Assembly: GCA_934636065.1 (NCBI GenBank)
Contig: CAKTZW010000186.1
Span: forward strand, 1 to 5,172
Reading direction: 5' to 3'
Origin: an uncultured Labedella sp.
Lineage (GTDB): Bacteria > Actinomycetota > Actinomycetes > Actinomycetales > Microbacteriaceae
DNA length: 5,172 nucleotides
In this document: positions 1 to 5,077 of the stretch, piece after piece
Numbering within the stretch: position 1 is the first letter of the stretch
Layout: each line of letters opens with the position of its first letter
Program-made: the position numbers and the translations under genes
Notes under the pieces: model-generated
Told to the model about the DNA's origin: nothing
Databases searched by the model: none
The model's input: only the letters and a program-made list of their open reading frames with translations

Positions 1-250
1 CTTCAGGCCATTGAGCGGGATGGTGCCCCGGAACGTTCGTGATCCAACCTCGGGCGCGGCGCTCAGCCGCAGGCCCGTGGCGCGGGAAATATCGGCCACC
101 ACCTCGGCCAGCGACGCACCGTCATAATCCAGCCGCTGCTCGTGCCAGGCACCCACGGCAGTCGGATCCACCTGGGTCAGGCGCATGCCGGCGGCATCGA
201 CGCGCAGCATCTCACCCGGCGCGATCCGGACCCGCTCGGCCATCACCCGC
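1..250 (-). pseudogene. Internal/C-terminal fragment of a FecR/PupR-type anti-sigma regulator
   Basis: In the same frame as DUF2277, residues ~78-161 carry RVRIAPGEMLRV, then VDPTAVGAWHEQRLDYDG, then SLAEVVADISRATGLRL and FRGTIPLNGLK. This order (a beta-rich 'PGE.LRV' strand, a conserved Trp before '.RL.YDG', a helix 'LAEVVADISR', then 'RGTI') is the pattern of the region after the FecR domain in TonB-linked anti-sigma regulators of iron/carbohydrate uptake. These are common in Proteobacteria (Sphingomonad-like) and Bacteroidetes, and are not expected in a Microbacteriaceae genome. The N-terminal anti-sigma part, membrane segment and most of the FecR domain are absent, and the true C-terminus lies beyond base 1. 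By hand count, 15 of 83 codons end in A/T here against 6 of 78 in the DUF2277 part. CTG outnumbers CTC 7 to 1 here, whereas CTC is favoured in the DUF2277 part. The left boundary of the foreign piece is estimated, not exact. I regard it as a fragment joined by a chimera or recombination. Confidence 0.7.
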
Positions 251-483
251 CGGTCGGCCTCCTCCTCGCGGTTCTTCGGGGGCGCGTTCGTCACGAGGTC
301 CTCGAGCAGATGGCGGGAGACGTGGGCGATCTCGGCGACGGCGCGATCGAAGGCCTCCTGGTTGGCCTGCGACGGCTTCGTCGACCCGCTGATCTTGCGG
401 ACGTACTGGAGCGCTGCGGCGTGGACCTCATCGTCCGTCGCGGCGGGTTCGAAGTTGTGAAGGGTGTGGATGTTCCGGCACAT
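1..483 (-). CDS. DUF2277 protein, 3' end open and fused in frame to a foreign FecR-like segment (partial)
   Basis: The first ~76 residues match the small DUF2277 family of unknown function: the start MCRNIHTLHNF, then AALQYVRKISG (residues 23-33), TKPSQAN (35-41) and an end at NAPPKNREEEA (66-76). Those features fix the ATG at 481-483. The family is usually about 80-95 residues long. Here no stop follows. The frame continues for 161 codons to the first base of the window, and from about residue 78 the sequence reads as a FecR-type regulator (next entry). The native stop and last few DUF2277 residues therefore appear to be lost. No good ribosome binding site lies just before the ATG; only a G-run ending 13 nt upstream. 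The gene lies downstream of the LigD polymerase on the same strand, separated by 94 bp holding a strong inverted repeat, so co-transcription is uncertain. No biochemical role is known to me for DUF2277. The N-terminal family call is firm; the full 161-codon product as a real protein is doubtful. Confidence 0.8.
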   Translation of the reverse strand, partial: MCRNIHTLHNFEPAATDDEVHAAALQYVRKISGSTKPSQANQEAFDRAVAEIAHVSRHLLEDLVTNAPPKNREEEADRRVMAERVRIAPGEMLRVDAAGMRLTQVDPTAVGAWHEQRLDYDGASLAEVVADISRATGLRLSAAPEVGSRTFRGTIPLNGLK

Positions 484-496
484 GCCGACACGGTAA

Positions 497-518
497 CCCC
501 GCCGCCCCCTCCCCCACC
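497..518 (-). other. G-rich run in the leader of the DUF2277 gene
   Basis: On the minus strand this stretch reads as G-runs of 2, 5, 5, 2 and 4 separated by single bases or CGC-type spacers, 14 to 35 nt before the DUF2277 ATG. It is too far upstream to be a normal Shine-Dalgarno site except for its last run. It could form a two-layer G-quadruplex in the RNA. That is an inference from the run pattern only. Confidence 0.3.
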
Positions 519-522
519 AGTG

Positions 523-574
523 CCTGAAAACGTCGGACGTGCACGAATTCTCATGCACGTCCGACGTTTTCAGG
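523..574. repeat. Inverted repeat with two perfect 21-bp arms (probable terminator or palindromic element)
   Basis: Arms at 523-543 and 554-574 are exact reverse complements, separated by a 10-base loop containing GAATTC. It begins 3 bp after the stop codon of the LigD polymerase gene, where a transcription terminator is expected. The outer stem contains AAAA on one side and TTTT on the other, so transcripts of either strand would form a long stable hairpin, but no separate U-tract follows the stem. Each arm also contains a near-palindrome, ACGTCGGACGT (530-540) and ACGTCCGACGT (557-567), symmetric around its central base. That makes a dispersed repeat or a protein-binding site a possible alternative. 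The symmetry is seen directly; the function is inferred. Confidence 0.75.
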
Positions 575-577
575 TCG

Positions 578-1606
578 TTAGGCGGGGTCCGGGTGGCGGG
601 CGCGGGAGGGTTGGACGCGCGGCGGCTCGCCCGGCATCTTCGGGAAGTCGGGCGGGAAGGGGAGCTCGCCGAGGCCGTCGTCGAGATCGCGCTGCCACCA
701 CTCCATGAGGGTGTCGAGCCGCCCGGGCTTCTCGTGCATCCGCGCCCACGGGTCGCCGACGGTGCGCAAGCGCTCCGGGACGGTGCGGATCGTGAGCTCG
801 TGGGGGTCAACGTCGTCGAGCTCGTCCCAGTCGAGCGGGCACGACACCGACGCCATCGGCAGGGCCCGCGGGCTGTAGGCTCCCGCGATCGTCCGGTCGC
901 GGTTCGCCTGGTTGAAGTCGACGAAGATCTTCTCCCCGCGCTCCTCCTTCCACCACGACGTGCTGACGGCATCCGGCATCCGCCGCTCGAGCTCGCGGGC
1001 CGCGGCGATGACGGCGTGGCGGACGTCGAGGAACTCGAGCACCGGTTCGACGGGCGCGAACACGTGCAGACCGCGGTTGCCGGAGGTCTTCACGAACGCC
1101 GTGAGCCCCACCTCCGCGAGCAGGTCGCGCAGGGCGTGTGCCGCCGGCACGGCGTCCTGGAAATCCGTGCCCGGTTGCGGATCGAGGTCGATGCGGAACT
1201 GGTCGGGGTGGTCGGTGTCGCCGGCCCGCGACGCCCACGGGTGGAACACGACCGTGTTCATCTGCACCGCCCAGACCGTCGCCGCCGCCTCGTGCAGCAC
1301 GACCTGCGGGTGCGCCCTCGCGCTCGGGTACTGCACGGTCACCGCGTCGACATAGTCGGGAGCGCCCTTCGGCGGGTTCTTCGAGAAGAACCACTCGCCG
1401 TCCGTCCCCTCCGGGAACCGCTGCAGTGAGACCGGCCGGTCGCCGTTCGCGGCGAGGAAGGCCTCCGACACCTCGACCATGTACTGCGCGAGGTCGAGCT
1501 TCGTGATGCCGACCTCCGGCCACAACACGCGATCGGGGCTCGAGATGCGCACCTCCCGCTCGCCGTCGGGCCCGGGAACCGCGATCGTCGTCGCCTTGCT
1601 CGCCAT
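578..1606 (-). CDS. ligD: LigD-type DNA polymerase/primase domain protein (stand-alone, NHEJ polymerase)
   Basis: This 342-residue protein is an archaeo-eukaryotic primase-fold polymerase of the bacterial non-homologous end-joining family. The family fills gaps with ribo- or deoxynucleotides at double-strand breaks before sealing by a LigD ligase, with Ku as partner. Family landmarks are visible: SSPDRVLWPEVGITKLDL near the N-terminus (22-39), LQRFPEG (61-67), the metal-binding RIDLDPQPG with D140 and D142, KTSGNRGLHV (173-182), and IFVDFNQ with the third carboxylate D230, followed by YSPRALPMASVS (244-255). All three catalytic aspartates are present, so it should be active. It ends soon after DPWARMHEKPGRL (285-297), followed by a proline-rich tail. 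There is no phosphoesterase or ATP-dependent ligase domain, so it is the polymerase module alone; ku and a ligase gene are not in this window. The start ATG at 1606 gives the usual N-terminus. Only a weak AGGG precedes it, and a -10-like TAGGGT lies 6 nt upstream. The name ligD is by domain; single-domain members are sometimes called PolD. Confidence 0.95.
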   Translation of the reverse strand: MASKATTIAVPGPDGEREVRISSPDRVLWPEVGITKLDLAQYMVEVSEAFLAANGDRPVSLQRFPEGTDGEWFFSKNPPKGAPDYVDAVTVQYPSARAHPQVVLHEAAATVWAVQMNTVVFHPWASRAGDTDHPDQFRIDLDPQPGTDFQDAVPAAHALRDLLAEVGLTAFVKTSGNRGLHVFAPVEPVLEFLDVRHAVIAAARELERRMPDAVSTSWWKEERGEKIFVDFNQANRDRTIAGAYSPRALPMASVSCPLDWDELDDVDPHELTIRTVPERLRTVGDPWARMHEKPGRLDTLMEWWQRDLDDGLGELPFPPDFPKMPGEPPRVQPSRARHPDPA

Positions 1607-1612
1607 GGGAGC

Positions 1613-1618
1613 ACCCTA
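1613..1618 (-). promoter_or_regulatory. Candidate -10 element for leaderless transcription of the LigD polymerase gene
   Basis: On the minus strand TAGGGT, which fits the actinobacterial TANNNT -10 pattern, ends 6 nt before the ATG at 1606. That spacing is typical of leaderless mRNAs in this phylum. There is no clear -35 hexamer 17-18 nt upstream. The same bases contain AGGG 8 nt before the ATG, so they could be a weak ribosome binding site instead. Confidence 0.3.
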
Positions 1619-1717
1619 CGCGGCTGGAGGCGGTCGTCGCGAGGGGTCGCGCACGCGGGCATCCGTCCCGACGGTCACAGCCGCCGGGCCGTCCCCCTCT
1701 GCCCGGGTGATCCGATC

Positions 1718-1733
1718 AGGCGACGCGTCGCCT
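1718..1733. terminator. Perfect 16-bp palindrome overlapping the CBS gene stop codon
   Basis: AGGCGACGCGTCGCCT is an exact palindrome whose right end overlaps the TAG stop (1732-1734) of the CBS gene. In RNA it can fold into a 6-bp GC-rich stem with a CGCG loop. No U-tract follows, so a role as a weak terminator or transcript-end hairpin is only suggested. It separates the CBS gene from the LigD polymerase gene that follows on the same strand. Confidence 0.4.
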
Positions 1734-2148
1734 AGTCCTCCGAGATCTCCGCCACGGTCTCGCCGACCTCGACGGGCTCGAGTGCTCGCGCCACATCGGC
1801 CTGGCTGATGATGCCGACGAGGTCGTGCCCGTCGATCACGGGAAGGCGCCGGACCTGGTGGCGCTCCATGACGTCGAGAGCCTCGCGCACGTCGTCATCC
1901 GCTCCGATCGTGACCGGCTTGCCCTGGGCGAGGCTGCCGACGAGGGTCTGCGACGGGTCGCCGCCGTCGGCGATGCACCGCACCACGATGTCGCGGTCGC
2001 TCAACATTCCGGCGAGCCGACCGTCCTCCCCGCAGATGGGCAGCGCCCCGACGTCGAGGTCGCGCATCTTTCGCGCCGCATCGACGAGCGTGTCGTTCTC
2101 CCGGGCGCACTCGGCGCCGGGCGTCATGATGTCGCGTGCTACGACCAT
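1732..2148 (-). CDS. Tandem CBS-domain (Bateman module) protein
   Basis: This 138-residue protein consists almost entirely of two CBS domains. The first spans about residues 5-62, with the opening RDIMTPG, ALPICGEDGRLAGMLSDRDIVVR (35-57). The second spans about 73-126, with KPVTIGADDDVREALDVM, RRLPVIDGHDLVGIISQADVARAL (100-123). CBS pairs bind adenine nucleotides (AMP, ATP, SAM and related ligands) in the cleft between the repeats and usually act as energy or ligand sensors. No catalytic domain is attached, so a partner protein or a stress-related role is likely but cannot be named. The tail is acidic and short. No signal peptide or membrane segment is seen. The ATG start is supported by GGAAGGGA 8 nt upstream. 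It is transcribed away from recQ. The LigD polymerase gene follows 125 bp downstream on the same strand, but that gap has its own promoter-like element, so they may be separate units. Confidence 0.93.
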   Translation of the reverse strand: MVVARDIMTPGAECARENDTLVDAARKMRDLDVGALPICGEDGRLAGMLSDRDIVVRCIADGGDPSQTLVGSLAQGKPVTIGADDDVREALDVMERHQVRRLPVIDGHDLVGIISQADVARALEPVEVGETVAEISED

Positions 2149-2156
2149 GGTCTCGT

Positions 2157-2164
2157 TCCCTTCC
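2157..2164 (-). promoter_or_regulatory. Ribosome binding site of the CBS gene
   Basis: GGAAGGGA on the minus strand lies 8 nt before the ATG at 2148 and supports that start. Confidence 0.75.
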
Positions 2165-2345
2165 GTGGACTGTCGATGGCGGCGACGCTACGCCGGTCGC
2201 AGGGATGCGATCTGCGCCTTGACAGCGCCCGCGTCGGACGCGCGGGCCGTGCGCTCTCGTCCGTTGCGGTTCGGTCCCGCGGTCGTCAAGGGGCCGCATC
2301 GGCCGGGTCGTCTCGGTTGGGATGGGATCATCAGCACCCCGATCG

Positions 2346-2350
2346 AAGGA
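2346..2350 (+). promoter_or_regulatory. Ribosome binding site that sets the recQ start
   Basis: AAGGA ends 5 nt before the GTG at 2356. The same frame is open upstream to 1825, but that part is antisense to the CBS gene and has no helicase-family similarity. This site and the protein match therefore decide for the GTG. Confidence 0.75.
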
Positions 2351-2355
2351 CCTCC

Positions 2356-4029
2356 GTGAGCACCACCTCCACCATCGCCGACGCTCGACGCACCGCACGG
2401 GAGGCCTTCGGTTGGGACACTCTCCTGCCCGGGCAGGCAGAGGCCATCGAATCGATCGTGTCCGGGCGGGACACCCTCGTGGTCTTCCCGACCGGGGCCG
2501 GCAAGTCTGCCGTCTATCAGATCGCCGGCCACGAGCTCGGCGGCGTGACGATCATCGTCTCCCCCCTGCTCGCACTGCAGCGAGACCAGGTCGCCTCGAT
2601 CGCCGCAGCTCCGGATGCGTCCGCGGCGGTCGCCCTCAACTCACGGTCGTCGACCCGTCAGATCGCAGAAGCGTGGGACGCGATCGAGGGCGATGAGCCC
2701 GTGTACGTCTTCCTCGGCCCGGAGCAGCTCACGCGTCCCGAGGTGGCGGATCGGCTCGCCTCGGCGGACGTCCGGCTCGTCGTCGTCGACGAGGCGCACT
2801 GCATCTCGTCGTGGGGACACGACTTCCGGCCCGACTACGTGCGGGTCGGCGAGGCCGTCGAAGCGCTGGGGCATCCCCCGGTGCTCGCGCTCACCGCCAC
2901 GGCGTCATCGCCCGTCCGCGCCGAGATCGTCGAGCGGCTGCACATGCGCGATCCGCACCTCGAGATCCGCGACATGGACCGGCCGGAGATCCACCTCGCG
3001 GTGCGTCGCCACGAGGATGACGCGGAGAAGCGGCGGGCGGTGCTCGACGAGGTCGCGCAGGAATCGGGGGCGACGCTGCTCTATGTGGCGACGCGAGCCG
3101 AGACCGAGCGCTATGCCGAGGAGCTCGCCGAGCGCGGGCGTCGCACCGCGGCCTATCACGGAGCGATGGCATCCCGAGCCCGCGACGAGGTCCACGGCGC
3201 CTGGTCGGCCGGCGAGCTCGACGTGGTCGTCGCGACCTCGGCGTTCGGCATGGGGATCGACAAGCACGACGTCCGCCTCGTCGTGCACGCCGACGTCACC
3301 GAGTCCCTCGACGCGTACGTGCAGGAGATCGGTCGAGCGGCGCGCGACGGCGATCCCGCTCGGGCCGTGCTCCACTATCGGCCGGAGGACTTCGCCGTGC
3401 GGTCGTTCTTCGCGGGCGGTCGGACGAAGAAGGGCGATGTCTCCTCGGTCTGGGGGGCGCTGCTCCGCGCCGACGAGGCGCGGCGCGCCACGGCGATCGG
3501 CCGGGACGCGGGGCTCTCCCCTCGTGCGACGTCGCGTGTCCTCAACGCGATCGTGACCGCGGGCTTCGCGGCCACGAACTCGCGCGGCTATGCCGCCGTC
3601 GGCGAACCGCCCGTCGGGGACGTTGTCGAGGCGGTGCAGGAGGGCGAGGAGGCGCAACAGCGCATCCGCGAGTCGCGCATCGCCATCATGCGCGCGTACG
3701 CGGAGACGACCGGGTGCCGCCGCCGCACGCTCCTCGAGTACTTCGGGTTGGACGCACCGGAGCACTGCGGTCGCTGCGATCGCTGCGACGCCTTCGACGG
3801 CGCCGCGGGCCCCGACACCCGGGACGGCGAGGCGGAGGCACGGGTCCCCGTCGGCGACGCGCGCGTCCGGGTGGACGACGACGTGGAGCACCGCGAGTGG
3901 GGTCACGGGACCGTCGTGAGCGTCGAGGACGATCGCCTGACGGTGTTCTTCGACGAACAGGGATACAAGGTGCTCGCGACGGAGGCGCTCGACCGGGGCA
4001 TCGTCGACGTCGACGCGCCGGGCGCGTGA
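2356..4029 (+). CDS. recQ: RecQ-family ATP-dependent DNA helicase with atypical C-terminal layout
   Basis: This 557-residue superfamily 2 helicase unwinds DNA 3' to 5' in recombination and replication-fork repair. Visible motifs in order: the Q/zero motif around FGWDTLLPGQ (18-27); Walker A PTGAGKS (45-51); Ia IIVSPLLALQRDQV (66-79); the DEAH box with the RecQ aromatic-rich loop, DEAHCISSWGHDFRPDY (145-161); III LALTATAS (177-184); IV LLYVATRAETE (241-251); V VVATSAFGMGIDK (291-303); VI QEIGRAARDG (323-332), where most RecQs have RAGRDG. A zinc site follows: C454 before RRRTLLEYFG, then C471, C474 and C477. The ~75 residues between helicase core and zinc site (about 360-430) contain AIGRDAGLSPRATSRVLNAI, which looks like a winged helix; in E. 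coli RecQ the winged helix comes after the zinc site. The C-terminus (about 495-550, HREWGHGTVVSVEDDRLTVFF) resembles DUF3553-type small beta domains. No HRDC domain is present. GTG start with AAGGA 5 nt upstream. It is divergent from the CBS gene and convergent with the isomerase gene. Confidence 0.95.
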   Translation: MSTTSTIADARRTAREAFGWDTLLPGQAEAIESIVSGRDTLVVFPTGAGKSAVYQIAGHELGGVTIIVSPLLALQRDQVASIAAAPDASAAVALNSRSSTRQIAEAWDAIEGDEPVYVFLGPEQLTRPEVADRLASADVRLVVVDEAHCISSWGHDFRPDYVRVGEAVEALGHPPVLALTATASSPVRAEIVERLHMRDPHLEIRDMDRPEIHLAVRRHEDDAEKRRAVLDEVAQESGATLLYVATRAETERYAEELAERGRRTAAYHGAMASRARDEVHGAWSAGELDVVVATSAFGMGIDKHDVRLVVHADVTESLDAYVQEIGRAARDGDPARAVLHYRPEDFAVRSFFAGGRTKKGDVSSVWGALLRADEARRATAIGRDAGLSPRATSRVLNAIVTAGFAATNSRGYAAVGEPPVGDVVEAVQEGEEAQQRIRESRIAIMRAYAETTGCRRRTLLEYFGLDAPEHCGRCDRCDAFDGAAGPDTRDGEAEARVPVGDARVRVDDDVEHREWGHGTVVSVEDDRLTVFFDEQGYKVLATEALDRGIVDVDAPGA

Positions 4030-4045
4030 GTGGGGCGACGGGCCG

Positions 4046-5077
4046 TCAGGGCACGGCGGCCGGTCGCGGCGGTCGCGCGACGAGCACGTCGCCCGCGCCC
4101 CGGAGGCGGACGGGGCCGTGGCTCGCGGGCACGAGGAGGACGCGACCGGCCGGGGCGGCAGCGTCCCCCTCCCCCGGCTCGAGGCCGCCCTCGACGACGA
4201 GTCGACCGGAGACCACTACGACGATCGCGTAGCCGGCGTCGATCGTCGCCCCGCCGTCGACGGCTCGCCGTTCCAGACGGAAGAACCGATCGGCCGCGGC
4301 CGGCAGCACGGATCCGGACGGCGCAGAGGACGAGACGAGCTCCGCGAGCTCCTCCTCGGTGCGCACGCGACGCGACACAGCCCCGAGGGCCCGTCCGAAT
4401 CCGAGCCCCACGTGCCCGTCGCGCTCGCCGTCGAGGGAGAAGTCACGCCACTCGAGCAGGATGGACAGGTCCTCCGGCTGCTGCAGTTCGAGCAGGAGCA
4501 CCCCCGCCCCGATCGCGTGCAGCTCGCCCGGCGGCACCCAGACGACGTCGCCCGGCGACACCCGCACGGGATGCAGGAGGCCGAGCAGCTCCTCGACCCG
4601 CTGGGTTCCGACGAGCTCGGCGAGCTCCGCCTCGGAGACGGGGCGACGCAGCCCGACGTGGACGGTCCCGCTTGACAGGATGTACCAGGCCTCGGCCTTG
4701 CCGTGCCGGTGGCCGAGACGGGTCGCGGCGAAGTCGTCGTCCGGATGCGCGTGGACGGGCAGCCGCTGGCCCGCATCGAGCAGCTTGACGAGGAGCTGCG
4801 GATCGTCGCCCCAGCGGGCGACGTGCTCGGCGCCGAGCCAGCCGACCGGGTCGGCCGCGACGGCGTCGCGCAGCAGCGTGCCGTCGGCGAGGCGCGTCAT
4901 GCCCTCCTCCGCCTGCCCGAACACGGTCGTGACGGACGCGATCCAGTCCTCCGGCTCGCGCTCGGCGCCGACGGGGACCGCCCCCGGGTCGGCGGCTCCC
5001 GCGCGGAAGGCGACGATGCGGGGACCGCCGCGGTAGAACCGCTGCGCCGGACGATTGGCGGACAGGTCGACGATCAC
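4046..5077 (-). CDS. manA: Class I mannose-6-phosphate isomerase-like cupin enzyme
   Basis: This 343-residue cytoplasmic protein belongs to the zinc-dependent type I phosphomannose isomerase cupin family, which interconverts mannose 6-phosphate and fructose 6-phosphate. Landmarks: GWLGAEH (79-85), LLVKLLDAGQRLPVHAHPDD (95-114), HGKAEAWYIL (125-134), GDVVWVPPGELHAIGAGVLLLELQQPEDLS (176-204), and a second cupin-like C-terminal half (about 262-335) containing YAIVVVVSGRLVVEGG. Inferred metal ligands are H109, H111, E129 and H187. Classical members have Gln-x-His-Pro-Asp at the first pair, so Gln is replaced by His here. The GTG start at 5077 overlaps the TGA of the upstream kinase gene (GTGA), implying translational coupling. 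A weak GAGCGGGG precedes it. Length is close to the short Bacillus-type ManA proteins. The exact sugar phosphate used is not proven: this actinobacterial subgroup could act on another aldose or ketose phosphate, and the adjacent kinase supports a sugar-phosphate role. Its 3' end converges with recQ, with 16 bp between stops. Confidence 0.88.
   Translation of the reverse strand: MIVDLSANRPAQRFYRGGPRIVAFRAGAADPGAVPVGAEREPEDWIASVTTVFGQAEEGMTRLADGTLLRDAVAADPVGWLGAEHVARWGDDPQLLVKLLDAGQRLPVHAHPDDDFAATRLGHRHGKAEAWYILSSGTVHVGLRRPVSEAELAELVGTQRVEELLGLLHPVRVSPGDVVWVPPGELHAIGAGVLLLELQQPEDLSILLEWRDFSLDGERDGHVGLGFGRALGAVSRRVRTEEELAELVSSSAPSGSVLPAAADRFFRLERRAVDGGATIDAGYAIVVVVSGRLVVEGGLEPGEGDAAAPAGRVLLVPASHGPVRLRGAGDVLVARPPRPAAVP

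Larger units (their letters stand above)
2149..2355. promoter_or_regulatory. Divergent intergenic region between the CBS gene and recQ
   Basis: The 207 bp between two divergent start codons must hold the promoters of both genes. Candidates are weak. On the minus strand TAGCGT (2185-2190) fits the TANNNT -10 pattern 36 nt before the CBS ATG. On the plus strand a TTGACA (2219-2224) has no matching -10 at 17 bp. No convincing operator or riboswitch was found. Confidence 0.4.

Noticed and set aside
1..483. A genuine DUF2277-FecR fusion as a new signalling protein
   Set aside because: The foreign part starts in mid-domain, lacks the anti-sigma and membrane parts needed for function, and differs in codon use; a chimeric junction explains it more simply.
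142..708. Long plus-strand open frame across the DUF2277 leader and the inverted repeat
   Set aside because: It is antisense to DUF2277 and the LigD polymerase end, has a low-complexity proline/arginine-rich product and resembles no family; it is a high-GC shadow frame.
2219..2224. TTGACA as a -35 element for recQ
   Set aside because: A perfect hexamer, but no -10-like sequence follows at 16-18 bp, and it lies more than 130 bp from the start codon.
1825..2355. N-terminal extension of the recQ frame
   Set aside because: The frame is open but antisense to the CBS gene and its residues match no helicase domain. GTG at 2356 with AAGGA 5 nt upstream begins right at the family N-terminus.
2905..3906. 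333-codon minus-strand open frame inside recQ
   Set aside because: The plus-strand frame carries all helicase motifs; the antisense product has no recognisable motif and reflects GC-rich codon structure.
4030..4788. 252-codon plus-strand frame opposite the isomerase
   Set aside because: The product is almost wholly arginine, proline and alanine, the mark of a shadow frame in high-GC DNA.
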